Assembly: GCA_041690355.1 (NCBI GenBank) | Contig: JAWLHK010000004.1 | Span: 1-64,000 of the forward strand | Length of the DNA: 64,000 nucleotides | Source: JAWLHK01 sp041690355 [NCBI: bacterium] | GTDB taxonomy: Bacteria; J088; JAWLBW01 | Reading direction: 5' to 3' | In this document: in pieces, positions 1-8,307 of the stretch | How positions within the stretch are numbered: position 1 is the stretch's first letter | How the letters are laid out: each line of letters starts with the position of its first letter | Notes under the pieces: generated by a model | What the model was told of the DNA's origin: nothing | Seen by the model: the letters and a program-made list of their open reading frames with translations, nothing else | The model's database searches: none | Position numbers and translations under genes: made by a program

Positions 1-330
1 TAAGTATGGCCGGATAAAGTTCAGCTGGACGTTCTTGCTGTACGCCCAGCAGTCGAGCGCGCGAGAGACAAGTTCCTGCCCATTGTCCGCCATGATGGAG
101 CCTGGTGCGCCCCGCAGTTCAGGGAGGCCGGCAAGCGCTTTGGCCACGCGCTCTCCGCTCAAGCTTAGGCCCGCCGAGCCACAGGCACTCGCGCGTAAAG
201 TCGTCCACGACCGTGAGGACGCGGTAGAGCCGCCCGCTGGCAAGGCGATCGGCCACGAAGTGCGCGCCGAGCAGCTGCTTCAAGCGTTCTTTGCGTCCGT
301 CGACGAGGTGCGCGTGAAAAGAAAGAAGAA
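1..330 (-). pseudogene. IS3-family transposase (orfB) remnant, frameshifted, cut by window edge
   Basis: Read on the minus strand, one frame gives AHFVADRLASGRLYRV followed by LTVVDDFTRECL, the stretch around the first catalytic Asp of IS3/IS150-type DDE transposases. A shift of frame near position 170 then gives SLSGERVAKALAGLPEL and IMADNGQELVSRALD, which carries the second catalytic Asp (DNG). The piece runs off the window at base 1 and lacks the start of orfB and all of orfA. It is an inactive remnant of an insertion sequence. Element ends were not found. Confidence 0.75.
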
Positions 331-420
331 ATGACATGAAACGAACCGCCAAAGTCGGCATCATGCCCGAAGCCGATTTCCGCAATCGGATATTTGGCCG
401 CCGCTCGCGGCGAAGGATGA

Positions 421-807
421 ACTCTCCGCATTAAAGGCCAAGGTGACCTTTCGAGCGTCCAGGCGACTGTCGACAACCTCGGCGTTCGCCTTACGGAAGC
501 TGAGTCTACCGTTGCCGCTCATGGGGTTCAACTTTTAACCATCGCGCCTTTATGGCTTTATGGCGCGAACAAGATCAAGAAGTTTAAGCTTGCGCACGTT
601 GGTACATACGACATCAGAGCCTTAACCGCAGCCGGTGCCGCTTTTGCAGGATTCGGCCTCATGGCCATCCTGGGGCGCTTACACAAAAACGGTCAAACAT
701 TCGACGCTACGGTTCGCCAGGCTGCCTTCAGCCCCTCTGCAAGCTCATTTCCCGTCTTTCAACAGGTCAAAGAGTTCCTTCGATGGCTGGCTGAAAAGTT
801 CGATTAA
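421..807 (+). other. Open frame of unknown status, possible gene fragment
   Basis: This frame is open for 128 codons, bounded upstream by a stop at 418-420, and has no convincing start (ATT at 430, ATG at 661). The product would be Ala-rich with one hydrophobic stretch (RALTAAGAAFAGFGLMAILG) and end in RWLAEKFD. A strong rho-independent terminator begins 24 bases after the stop, which argues that something on this strand was transcribed. No family is recognised. The last 60 bases overlap a repeat whose codon pattern favours the opposite strand, so this may be the decayed 3' end of a gene. Confidence 0.3.
745..807 (-). pseudogene. Repeat copy A: minus-strand gene fragment ending ELFSQPSKELFDLLKDGK
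   Basis: The minus strand encodes LIELFSQPSKELFDLLKDGK then a stop. The same peptide with three substitutions is encoded at 2305-2454 on the far side of the cyclase gene. Between the copies most differences fall at silent codon positions (for example cag/caa, cca/ccg, aag/aaa, gac/gat). That is the mark of a sequence once under protein-level selection on this strand. No start codon or intact gene surrounds it, so I treat it as the relic of a gene end. Family not recognised. Confidence 0.45.
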
Positions 808-830
808 CGTGCTATTGCCGGAGCCATCTC

Positions 831-870
831 CAGCCACTTCGTAAGTATGCGAAGTGGCTGTTCTTTTTTC
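831..870 (+). terminator. Rho-independent terminator
   Basis: A perfect 11-bp stem (CAGCCACTTCG at 831-841, CGAAGTGGCTG at 850-860) with an 8-base loop is followed at once by TTCTTTTTTC. It would end transcripts from the decayed region to its left and insulate the cyclase gene. Confidence 0.85.
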
Positions 871-994
871 TGCGCAGTGATCGACAGCCCTGATAGGGCT
901 CGAACAAAGAAACAGTCCAGACGAAATGGTCGCTACGTGCGGACGCCCCCAACTTGGTAAAATGCCGGGGAGTCGATACGAAAGAAGCGCGTTC

Positions 995-2287
995 ATGGCA
1001 TTGAGCCTATTTCCCCGTTTCCCCGCCGAGTTGGAAGAAGAGTTCGGCCTGTACCTTGCGCGAAGATCGATCCGGTTTTTCCGGGTCGCTTTGCTCCTTG
1101 GATTCGGGGTGATCATCTCGAGCCTCTTCGTTTTTCGCTCGATGTCGCAGCTGCCCGACTGGGTGATTCCCGGCGGCATCGGAACGGGCTCCATCTTTTT
1201 GGCCGTGTTTGCCCTCACGTTTCGCGGGTTTTTCCTGCGGCGTTATCAAGGGTTGCTCCGGATCTACTGGGTTTACTGGGAAGTTCTCTTGCTCACTGCC
1301 CTGTCGCTACAGCCTTTCGACGGAGGCATCAACTCGTTGCTGATCATCGCAGGCGCCTCTACCTTGGGCGTCATCAGTATCATCGCGGGCGGCGCCTTTC
1401 TCGGGATCGACGCCAAGGTGTTCGTTCCTCTGGTCGCGCTGTACCTGATTGGGCAGTCCTACGTAACGTGGCACATCGGGTATCCCCGGGAATACTACGC
1501 GCCGCACGTGGTGATCCACTTCGCCGGATGCCTCATCGGCGTCGCGGTTTGTTACCTTTTCGAACGCAGCCATCGCGAGGTTTTTCTCAATGAGCGAAAC
1601 CTCGTGGCCGAGCGGGAAAAAGCCGAGGGCCTGCGCAAACGCTCCGACAGCTTGCTCCTCAATATCTTGCCGCCCGTCGTGGCCGAGCGGCTCAAAGATA
1701 CGCCGGGCGTCATCGCGGACAGCCACAAAGAAGTCACGATTCTCTTCGCCGATATTTGTGGCTTTACAGAGATGAGCGCTGCGATCACCCCGACACGCCT
1801 CGTGGGCATTCTCGACGTCATCTTTTCCGCTTTCGATGCGCTCGCAGAAAAACACGGCGTCGAAAAAATCAAGACGATCGGCGACGCCTACATGCTGGCG
1901 GCCGGCATGCCGATCTACCGGCCGGATCACGGCGAAGCCGTCGCCGAGATCGCCCTCGAGATGCTCGAAGAAACGAAGAAGCTTTCCGGGCAGCTCGGGA
2001 TCGACCTACGGCTGCGCATCGGGATTAACTCAGGACCCGTCGTCGCCGGCGTCATCGGCACCAAGAAGTACATCTACGATCTTTGGGGTGATGCGGTCAA
2101 CACGGCGAGCCGCATGGAGAGCCATGGGGTGCCCGGCGGTATTCACGTGACCGAGGCGACCTACGAAATCCTCAAAGACAAGTACGCCTTCGAGGAGCGC
2201 GGCGTCATCGACGTGAAGGGCAAGGGGCCGATGAAGACGTGGCTGCTCAAGGCGCGGGTTATTGTCGGAGAACCGGCATTAAATTGA
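995..2287 (+). CDS. Class III adenylate cyclase with membrane N-terminus
   Basis: 430 aa, makes cAMP from ATP at the inner membrane. Residues 1-205 contain about six hydrophobic helices; a short coiled linker (NERNLVAEREKAEGLRKR) follows; residues 240-425 form the cyclase domain. Visible motifs: ILFADICGFT with the first metal Asp, KIKTIGDAYM with the adenine-binding Lys and second metal Asp, YDLWGDAVNTASRM with the purine-selecting Asp and the transition-state Asn and Arg. The Lys/Asp pair indicates adenylate rather than guanylate specificity. Start chosen at ATG 995 because translation from 926 adds 23 residues unlike the family; the frame allows both. No periplasmic sensor domain is evident between the helices. 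It stands alone between decayed repeats, and its signal input is unknown. Confidence 0.9.
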   Translation: MALSLFPRFPAELEEEFGLYLARRSIRFFRVALLLGFGVIISSLFVFRSMSQLPDWVIPGGIGTGSIFLAVFALTFRGFFLRRYQGLLRIYWVYWEVLLLTALSLQPFDGGINSLLIIAGASTLGVISIIAGGAFLGIDAKVFVPLVALYLIGQSYVTWHIGYPREYYAPHVVIHFAGCLIGVAVCYLFERSHREVFLNERNLVAEREKAEGLRKRSDSLLLNILPPVVAERLKDTPGVIADSHKEVTILFADICGFTEMSAAITPTRLVGILDVIFSAFDALAEKHGVEKIKTIGDAYMLAAGMPIYRPDHGEAVAEIALEMLEETKKLSGQLGIDLRLRIGINSGPVVAGVIGTKKYIYDLWGDAVNTASRMESHGVPGGIHVTEATYEILKDKYAFEERGVIDVKGKGPMKTWLLKARVIVGEPALN

Positions 2288-2304
2288 AGACGTAATCTGC
2301 GCAG

Positions 2305-2454
2305 TCATCGAGACGTTGCTGCTCCATAGTGGAAATCCTTCGGGGGGGCTGTTCGCTCCCCGAGAAGGCCTGCCAACCTCGCAATAAGCTCCTTCCCATC
2401 GTCTAAAAGGTCAAACAATTCTTTGGACGGTTGGCAGAAAAGTTCGATAATGTC
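2305..2454 (-). pseudogene. Repeat copy B: minus-strand gene fragment with ELFCQPSKELFDLLDDGK
   Basis: Reads DIIELFCQPSKELFDLLDDGK, then ELIARLAGLLGERTAPPKDF and a short tail before a stop, longer than copy A at 745-807. An in-frame TAG lies immediately upstream, so the 5' part is lost or out of frame. Further upstream on the same strand (about 2480-2600) a piece reading ECELLGRLPRMKAIVAELVSR may belong to the same decayed gene. Function unknown. Confidence 0.4.
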
Positions 2455-2632
2455 CTACTGCCGGAGCCAGTTAAGGGGCATAGGGACTTACGGGGTTTTC
2501 CTTTGGGCGCGACACGAGTTCGGCGACAATCGCCTTCATTCTCGGCAGCCTGCCCAACAACTCACATTCTTCCTCTGTGCCGGCAAGGAAGAAAGGTTCG
2601 AGTAATGAGTTTTTGGGGGAGGCGGTAGACCT

Positions 2633-2662
2633 CCAGAATCTCGAATCAAGAATTCAGAATCC
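2633..2662. repeat. Dispersed GAATC-type short repeat, variant copy
   Basis: Four imperfect GAATC-type units (CAGAATC, CGAATCA, AGAATTC, AGAATCC) resemble the tandem array at 6113-6144 read on the other strand. The gap 2288-2719 otherwise holds only copy B of the diverged repeat and the promoter and leader of the next gene. Confidence 0.5.
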
Positions 2663-2719
2663 GCCCCCGCGCGTGGTATCCTCTTTGGGATCTGCGAATT
2701 CTGACGGAGGAGAACGCTC

Positions 2720-3646
2720 ATGGTGTTAAAGGGAAAAACCGTCGCGGTGACCGGCGCGTCCGGCATGCTCGGAGTCTACATCTGCCGCGCCCTGCTTCGC
2801 CACGGCGCCACCGTGCGCGGCGTCGTGCGCAATCCCGAGAAGGCTGCCTTTCTGCAGGACGAAGGAGTCACCTTCGCCAAGGCCGACCTCGCCGACTATG
2901 ACGCCCTGCGCGCCGCCTTCGAAGGGGTCGACGCCGTCGTTTCGAACGCCGCGCTCTACGCCATGTCGACCCTCTATCCCTTCAAGGACGCGAAGTGGGA
3001 AGAACACTCCCGCTCGAACCGCGAGGGGACCGAGAACGTCTACAACGCCGCTGCGGCCGCCGGGGTGAAGCGCGTCGTCCAGATCAGCACCTTTGGCGTC
3101 TACCGCCTCGTTCCCGGCCGCCTGATGCGCGAAGATTCCCCCGTGCTCCAAGGGGAAAAACGGCAAGGGGGCGCGTACCGATCCACCAAGCAGCTGAGCG
3201 AGCAGATCGCCCAGGAGCTGTCCGAAAAACACGGTATCGGCCTCACGATTCTGCGCCCGACCGGCATCTACGGCGCGCGCGATCCGAACCTGCGCCCGCT
3301 CATGAACACGCTGCTCAAGTGGCCGCTGCTGCCGGCCCCCGCCTTCACCTTTCCCTTCGTCTACGCGGGCGACGTGGCCGAAGCGGTCGCCGGCGCGCTC
3401 GAGAACGACGCGAGCATCGGGCAGACGTACAACACCGGCGGCGACCCGCAGAAGTTCACGCAGTTCTTCCGCGCCATGAAGCAGGCCCTCGGCGGCAAGG
3501 GCGCGGTCGTCATGACCATCCCCTTCCCGCTCTCCTTCCGCGTCGACAATCAAAGGGCGGAACAGGACCTGGGCTTCCGCAACCGCCCCTTCGAAGAAGC
3601 CTGGGCCGAAATCGCGCGCGAAGAGGGGATCGAGACGGCGGCGTAG
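2720..3646 (+). CDS. NAD(P)-dependent epimerase/dehydratase (extended SDR)
   Basis: 308 aa, cytoplasmic. The Rossmann dinucleotide loop TGASGMLG is at residues 12-19 and the catalytic pair is YRSTK near residue 153, with ILRPTGIYG following as in extended SDRs acting on nucleotide sugars or sterol-like substrates. The VRGVVRNPEK and FEGVDAVVSNAA stretches are typical. The start is set by GGAGGAG eight bases upstream. It has no operon partner: decayed DNA lies before it and a separate promoter after it. The substrate cannot be told from sequence; sugar epimerase, dihydroflavonol reductase-like or 3-beta-HSD-like roles are all possible. Confidence 0.85.
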   Translation: MVLKGKTVAVTGASGMLGVYICRALLRHGATVRGVVRNPEKAAFLQDEGVTFAKADLADYDALRAAFEGVDAVVSNAALYAMSTLYPFKDAKWEEHSRSNREGTENVYNAAAAAGVKRVVQISTFGVYRLVPGRLMREDSPVLQGEKRQGGAYRSTKQLSEQIAQELSEKHGIGLTILRPTGIYGARDPNLRPLMNTLLKWPLLPAPAFTFPFVYAGDVAEAVAGALENDASIGQTYNTGGDPQKFTQFFRAMKQALGGKGAVVMTIPFPLSFRVDNQRAEQDLGFRNRPFEEAWAEIAREEGIETAA

Positions 3647-3668
3647 ACAGCATCCCCGCCACAGCGGC

Positions 3669-3698
3669 TTGACGTTCCGATCCGGCCGCCGCTAGACT
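3669..3698 (+). promoter_or_regulatory. Sigma70-like promoter, leaderless arrangement
   Basis: TTGACG at 3669-3674, an 18-base spacer, TAGACT at 3693-3698. Only 8 bases separate the -10 from the ATG at 3707, so transcription would begin at or next to the start codon. Confidence 0.65.
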
Positions 3699-3706
3699 GA
3701 TCGCAC

Positions 3707-3979
3707 ATGAAACGGCTGCTGCCCATCGGTCTTCTGCTCGTCTTCGTGTGCGCGCTGCTGCTCGGCGCGGCGCACGATCACGCGGCCGGCGCGCCGAACG
3801 AGGCGTGCAAGATCTGCCAGGTCACGCCGCAGCAGGCCGACCTCCCGCCGCCGGTTCCGACCGTGCCGGCGGCAACCCTTGCGGTTCCGAGCGACTTCGC
3901 CGTTCTCTCCGCGCATTCCCCCAGCGGCCGCCATCTCTACCTGAGCGTGCCCAAGACCTCGCCTCCGCATTCGGCCTGA
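3707..3979 (+). CDS. Small exported His/Cys protein of the porin cluster
   Basis: 90 aa with a signal peptide (MKRLLPIGLLLVFVCALLLGAAH). The mature N-terminus carries HDHAAG followed by a CKIC motif, a plausible metal or redox site, then a Pro-rich linker. I do not recognise the family. It precedes a porin and a His/Asp/Glu-rich lipoprotein on the same strand, and all three look envelope-located. A role in metal handling, zinc or copper, is inferred from those neighbours and the His/Cys content. The promoter lies directly against the start codon. Confidence 0.6.
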   Translation: MKRLLPIGLLLVFVCALLLGAAHDHAAGAPNEACKICQVTPQQADLPPPVPTVPAATLAVPSDFAVLSAHSPSGRHLYLSVPKTSPPHSA

Positions 3980-4074
3980 AGGGTTCGATGCGACGGTACC
4001 GTTCTGCGCGTACCGAGGATGTTCTGCGGATGGAAGGCGCCGGCGATACGGTTGGACGCCTCGAGAGGTAAGAC

Positions 4075-5310
4075 ATGATTCTGTTGTTGACCGCGCTTGC
4101 GGCCGCCCAGGCCACGGTCCCCCTAACCGACTATGCGGAAGCAGTGACGCCGCCCCCCCGCGCCGTCACCGCGCCGGCCGCCGTTGCCCCTGTCGATGAA
4201 GAGCTCCTGCGCGCGCTGGAGGCGGATGCGCCGCGCGCGCCCGAAGGCGGAGAGGGGGCCGCAGCTGCAGGCAGCCCGGCCTCGGCCTTGAATCCGGACA
4301 TTGCCTTCATCGCCGACTTCGCGCTGGCCGCGTTCAGCGAACACGACCCCCTGCCTACGGGCGCCCACGCGCCGCAGGAAAACGGTTTCAACTTCCAGCA
4401 GCTCGAGATGGCCATCGGCAGCTCGGTGGACCCGTATTTCCGCTTCGACAGCTCCCTGCTCTTCAACCCCTTCGGCGTCGAGATCGAAGAGGCCTATGCG
4501 ACGACGCTCGCCCTGCCGTGGAGTCTGCAACTGCGCGCCGGCCAATTCCTGACGCGCTTCGGCCGCTTCAATCCGACCCATCCGCATACCTGGTCGTTCG
4601 TCGACCAGCCGCTCGTGCTCGCGAAGTTCTTCGGCGACGAAGCGAACCGGGGGCTGGGGGCCGAGCTGTCCTATCTTTTTCCCCTCCCCTGGTACGTCGA
4701 GCTGCTCGCCTCATCGACGGATGCCCGGGGCGACGCGACCGCGCGGAGCTTTCTGGGGGACGCGGAATGGGAAATCGGGGGACCGGCCGATCTGCAGACG
4801 ACGCTCGCGCTGAAGCAGTTTTTTCCCTTTGGAGACGACTGGTCGCTTTCATGGGGGCTCTCGAGCGCCTTCGGGCCGAATGCGACCGGACGCGGAAACC
4901 GGACCGACATCTACGGCACCGACGTGTATCTGAAGTGGCGCCCCATCTCGACCGCAGAGGGCGACGCCTTCGTCGCGCTGCAGGGCGAGCTGCTGCACCG
5001 CCGCCGTCAGCTTCCCGGCGACCTGCTGTCCGATACCGGCGGATACGGCCAGTTTCTCTGGCACTTCAGCCGCCGCTGGGAAACCGGCGTGCGCGGCGAG
5101 TGGACGCAAGGTGAAGCCGGCGACCCGCTCGATCCGGAGTGGACCTCGGCGCGCAAGCGCTACGCCGCACAGCTGACGTTCTTCCCCACCGAGTTCTCGC
5201 GCGTCCGCATGCAGGCGAACTACGACATGCCCGGCTGGCGCGAAGCCTACTGGGGCGCCTTTCTCAACTTCGAAGTCTCCATCGGCGCTCACGGCGCGCA
5301 CACCTTCTGA
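4075..5310 (+). CDS. Outer-membrane beta-barrel resembling myxobacterial zinc-linked porins
   Basis: 411 aa. A short signal peptide is followed by an Ala/Pro-rich region to about residue 75 and then a beta-barrel with alternating aromatic strands. Stretches such as GFNFQQLEMAIGSSVDPYFR, RAGQFLTRFGRFNPTHPHTW and LALKQFFPFGDDWSLSWGLS match in my memory a family annotated in myxobacteria as a putative zinc-regulated outer-membrane receptor; no search could be run. There is no TonB box or plug domain that I can see, so passive or substrate-specific porin function is likelier than TonB-driven uptake. GAGGTAAG precedes the ATG. It probably forms an operon with the next gene, whose start is 11 bases after the stop. 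Confidence 0.7.
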   Translation: MILLLTALAAAQATVPLTDYAEAVTPPPRAVTAPAAVAPVDEELLRALEADAPRAPEGGEGAAAAGSPASALNPDIAFIADFALAAFSEHDPLPTGAHAPQENGFNFQQLEMAIGSSVDPYFRFDSSLLFNPFGVEIEEAYATTLALPWSLQLRAGQFLTRFGRFNPTHPHTWSFVDQPLVLAKFFGDEANRGLGAELSYLFPLPWYVELLASSTDARGDATARSFLGDAEWEIGGPADLQTTLALKQFFPFGDDWSLSWGLSSAFGPNATGRGNRTDIYGTDVYLKWRPISTAEGDAFVALQGELLHRRRQLPGDLLSDTGGYGQFLWHFSRRWETGVRGEWTQGEAGDPLDPEWTSARKRYAAQLTFFPTEFSRVRMQANYDMPGWREAYWGAFLNFEVSIGAHGAHTF

Positions 5311-5320
5311 GGAGGATGCC

Positions 5321-6100
5321 ATGCCACGGATTTTCCGCATGACACGTTCCCTGCTCGCCGCGGCCCCGCTCGTCCTGGCAACGTCCCTGTCGGGGTGCGC
5401 CGATGAACCGGGAGCCGGCTGGGGGGCCCTTACGGGAACGTTCACAGCCGAGCTCGAGCAGCCGGCCGATCGCTTCGCGCAGGACGGCCGCTGGAGAACC
5501 GCCGACGGCTACGGGCTGCAGATTTCGACGGCCACGCTTCACGGCGTGCGCATCGAGTTCCTGACGGACGCAGACGCCATCGAAGAGGAGGATGCCGGTG
5601 ACGGCCATGCGCACGCCCCCGGCGCGTGGGCGATCTCGAGCGAGGCCGATGAGGACGACCATGCGGAGCTCGCGCCCGAGGCCGGAGACGGGATCCTCCT
5701 GGCGCTCGACTTCGAGGAACCCGTATCGCTGCTCGCCGCGGAAGCACTGGCTTTCAATCCGGAGCATTGTACGAACGCGTGCCGGGTCGACGCGCAGGCT
5801 TCCGTGACGGCGGTGCGCATCGAAATCGAGCGGTTCGAAGCCGCGGGCGCCGTGCGCGATCTGACCGACGCCGCCCGCATTGCCGGTACCGTCCCGTGGA
5901 CGCTGGAGCTCGATGAACCGACGGTCATCACCGTGCCGATTCCCTTGGACTTCGGTCCGGAATCGCCGGCCCTGCAGACCGTGCTCCTGTCCCTGCACGT
6001 GCCCGAGACCCTGTGGGATGACGTGGACTGGGCTGCTCCGGATGCCGAGGACCTGCATGAGGAACTCGGCGCGAGCGAACTGACGGCCGAGGTCCGGTAG
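5321..6100 (+). CDS. Lipoprotein with acidic/His-rich segment, porin partner
   Basis: 259 aa. Lipobox LSGC puts the lipidated Cys at residue 26. The region around residues 85-115 is dense in Asp, Glu and His (EEEDAGDGHAHAP, then EADEDDHAELAPEAGD), which suggests metal binding; the rest looks beta-rich. AGGAGG sits five bases before the ATG, favouring this start over an internal ATG six codons on. It lies 11 bases behind the porin gene, so the two are surely cotranscribed. Family not recognised; a periplasmic metal chaperone for the porin is a guess from context. Confidence 0.6.
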   Translation: MPRIFRMTRSLLAAAPLVLATSLSGCADEPGAGWGALTGTFTAELEQPADRFAQDGRWRTADGYGLQISTATLHGVRIEFLTDADAIEEEDAGDGHAHAPGAWAISSEADEDDHAELAPEAGDGILLALDFEEPVSLLAAEALAFNPEHCTNACRVDAQASVTAVRIEIERFEAAGAVRDLTDAARIAGTVPWTLELDEPTVITVPIPLDFGPESPALQTVLLSLHVPETLWDDVDWAAPDAEDLHEELGASELTAEVR

Positions 6101-6109
6101 GCGCGGACG

Positions 6110-6916
6110 TTACCTGATTCCTGATTCCTGATTCTTGATTCCTGAGCGTCCGAGCGCCAGGTATTTGCGGCGCACGTACCCGGCGTTCATCCATTCGAGG
6201 ATGAACCCGGGCCGGCCGTCGAGAAAGCCGCCGCGCAGCACGTAGTTCTTGAAGAAGTGGAAGGCCGGGCGCAGCGTCGTGTCCCACCAGTGCGCGCGCT
6301 TTCCCTGGCGGCGCTTTTCTTCGGCCGACAGTTCCGCGTAGCGCGCGAGCTTGGCGGCATACTGAGGAAGCGTCATTTCGTGATCGTGGAGGAAGCCCGC
6401 GCGCAGACGGCTGACCTGCCGGTTCCCCAGCTCGAACGATTCGTGGACGCGCATGTCGCGGTAGCGCAGGTCGTTGCGGAACAGGCGGATGATGCGCTCG
6501 TTGCCGAGAAGGCCGTGGCGCAGCTCGCGCCCGAGAAACAGGTTGCGCCGCGGAATGGCGTAGGCGTCGAAGGCGGGTCCCCCCGGCCGGCGGAATTCCG
6601 ACTGGATCTCTTCGGCCAGCTCCGGGGTGAGCCACTCGTCGCCGTCGAGCAGGAGCACCCAGGGCTGCGCGGCCGAGGCGATGGCGAAGTTCTTCTGCGC
6701 GGCGAAACCGGGCCAGTCCCGCTCGATCACGCGCGCCCCGGCGGCGGCGGCGGCCTCGCGCGTGCCGTCGGTGCTGTGGGAATCGATGACGAGCACCTCG
6801 GCGCACACCATGAGCAGCGAGCGCACGCAGCGGGCGATGCGCGGCGCTTCATTGAAGGTCACGACGACCCCCGTCAGGGGCAGCGGATGTGCGGCGGTCG
6901 AAACAGGGGGCTGCAT
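6110..6916 (-). CDS. Glycosyltransferase family 2, LPS-core type (WaaE-like)
   Basis: 268 aa. A GT2 fold opens with [20 protein letters not shown]; the metal/nucleotide motif LLLDGDEW is at residues 88-95, and [21 protein letters not shown] and a C-terminal [21 protein letters not shown] segment are typical of WaaE/KdtX-type lipopolysaccharide core glucosyltransferases. It faces the heptose/core genes that start at 6998 on the other strand and shares their intergenic region. The last residues ([10 protein letters not shown]) are encoded by a dispersed intergenic repeat that has run into the gene's 3' end. Sugar donor unknown. Confidence 0.85.
   Translation of the reverse strand: MQPPVSTAAHPLPLTGVVVTFNEAPRIARCVRSLLMVCAEVLVIDSHSTDGTREAAAAAGARVIERDWPGFAAQKNFAIASAAQPWVLLLDGDEWLTPELAEEIQSEFRRPGGPAFDAYAIPRRNLFLGRELRHGLLGNERIIRLFRNDLRYRDMRVHESFELGNRQVSRLRAGFLHDHEMTLPQYAAKLARYAELSAEEKRRQGKRAHWWDTTLRPAFHFFKNYVLRGGFLDGRPGFILEWMNAGYVRRKYLALGRSGIKNQESGIR
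6113..6144. repeat. Tandem CTGATTC array at the 3' end of the GT2 gene
   Basis: Four imperfect 7-base units (CTGATTC, CTGATTC, TTGATTC, CTGA). The array lies inside the coding end of the minus-strand glycosyltransferase and encodes its C-terminal tail. Confidence 0.7.
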
Positions 6917-6997
6917 GCTATACTGGTTAGTTTACCCGGTTCGCCGCCGCAGCCGCCCGTGCGCGCACGGGGAAATCCGGAACCCAAGGAGTCAACC

Positions 6998-7165
6998 GTG
7001 AGCCTCTCCGCGGAACTGCTCGAAATTCTCGTCTGCCCCAAGTGCAAGGGTCCCCTGACGGCCGGTCCGGCACAGGAGCACCTCGACTGCCCGGCCTGCC
7101 GCCTGCGCTACCCCGTCGTCGACGGCATTCCCGTCATGCTCGTCGACGAGGCCCGGCCGCTCTGA
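6998..7165 (+). CDS. Trm112-family zinc-ribbon protein (YcaR-like)
   Basis: 55 aa from GTG 6998, chosen because CAAGGAG precedes it and [18 protein letters not shown] is the usual N-terminus. Two pairs of Cys (CPKC and CPAC) form the zinc site, followed by [13 protein letters not shown]. Bacterial members are often found beside LPS or tRNA methyltransferase genes; their role as small activators or scaffolds is known mainly for the eukaryotic and archaeal homologues. It stands at the head of the core-LPS run. Confidence 0.85.
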   Translation: MSLSAELLEILVCPKCKGPLTAGPAQEHLDCPACRLRYPVVDGIPVMLVDEARPL

Positions 7166-7218
7166 CATTTCTGCCCAGCCGGAAGCGCGGCCCCCGCGTC
7201 CGCCCGGCCCCCCGCGTC

Positions 7219-8307
7219 ATGAACCCGAAGAAAGTACTCATCATCCGGTTCAGTTCCATCGGCGACATCGTGCTTACGGCGCCGGCCATCGCGCGCTTGC
7301 ATGAAGCCTGGCCCGATGCCGAAATCCATCTGCTCACGAAGAAGGCCTTTCTGCCCCTGTGGCGCGGCGATCGGCGTGTGCGCGCGCGGGCCTTCGATCC
7401 CGAAGGAGCGCACTTCGGCCTGCCGGGCCTCCTGCGCTTTCTGGGAGAACTGGAGGAGGAGGGCTACGACTGGATCATCGATCTGCACGGAACGCCGAAG
7501 AGCCGTGCGCTCGCGGCCGTGCTGGGCGTGCCCATGTCGCGCTATGACAAGGCTTCGCTCGCCCGCCGGCTCTACGTGCGCACCAAGCGATTTCCGGGAG
7601 AGCCGGTGCACGTCGCGCGCCGCTACGTGCGCGCCCTCGCCCCCCTGGGCATCGAGACCGAAGGCCCGCTCGATGCACGCATTCCTGCGGCGGGACGCGA
7701 TCTGCAGAGCGTGAAGAACACGCTGGGGGCCGTGGGTATTCAGGGGCGCAACCTGATTGCCATCGTGCCCGGATCGCAGTGGGCCACCAAGCAGTGGGGC
7801 CTCGACCGCTACACGGAGCTCGTCGATCGACTGAACGCGCGCGGCTTCTGGGTCGGCATCGTCGGCAGCAAGGCCGAGCGCGACGACTGCGAACGGATCG
7901 CCGAAGGGCGCCGCGCGCTCAACTTTGCCGGCCTCTACGATCTGGGCGAAACGCTTGCCCTGCTGCACCACTGCGGGCTCGTCGTCAGCAACGACAGCGG
8001 CCCGATGCACATGGCCTCGGCGGCCGGCTGCGACGTGATCGCCCTCTTCGGCTCGACGACGCCGCCCCTCGGCTTCGCGCCGCTGGCCGCGCGGCATACC
8101 GTACTGCAGGTCGACGAACTCACCTGCCGCCCCTGCTCGCCGCACGGGCGCGCGGCCTGCCCGCAGGGGCACTTGCGCTGCATGCGCGACCTCACCGTCG
8201 ACCGTGTGTGGGCCGAGGTGGAACGCTACCTCGGCCCTCCGCCGCCGCCCGATTCCGCTCCGGCGGAAGACGAAGGGATCTTCCACCTCGGCAGCCTGAG
8301 CGACTGA
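7219..8307 (+). CDS. Glycosyltransferase family 9, heptosyltransferase-like
   Basis: 362 aa from ATG 7219; the longer open frame upstream overlaps the Trm112 gene and is not family-like. It starts MNPKKVLIIRFSSIGDIVLTAPAI, the standard GT9 opening, and has the ADP-heptose site region VPGSQWATKQW (about residues 178-188) and SNDSGPMHMASAAG (about 261-274). It probably adds L-glycero-D-manno-heptose to the inner core of LPS at the cytoplasmic face. The C-terminal 35 residues are Pro-rich and variable. The stop overlaps the start of the next gene (TGATG), so translation is coupled. Confidence 0.88.
   Translation: MNPKKVLIIRFSSIGDIVLTAPAIARLHEAWPDAEIHLLTKKAFLPLWRGDRRVRARAFDPEGAHFGLPGLLRFLGELEEEGYDWIIDLHGTPKSRALAAVLGVPMSRYDKASLARRLYVRTKRFPGEPVHVARRYVRALAPLGIETEGPLDARIPAAGRDLQSVKNTLGAVGIQGRNLIAIVPGSQWATKQWGLDRYTELVDRLNARGFWVGIVGSKAERDDCERIAEGRRALNFAGLYDLGETLALLHHCGLVVSNDSGPMHMASAAGCDVIALFGSTTPPLGFAPLAARHTVLQVDELTCRPCSPHGRAACPQGHLRCMRDLTVDRVWAEVERYLGPPPPPDSAPAEDEGIFHLGSLSD

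Noticed and set aside
926-994. Upstream start (926) for the membrane adenylate cyclase
   Set aside because: The extra 23 residues are polar and unlike the family N-terminus, and a -10-like GTAAAAT lies inside them near 956-962.
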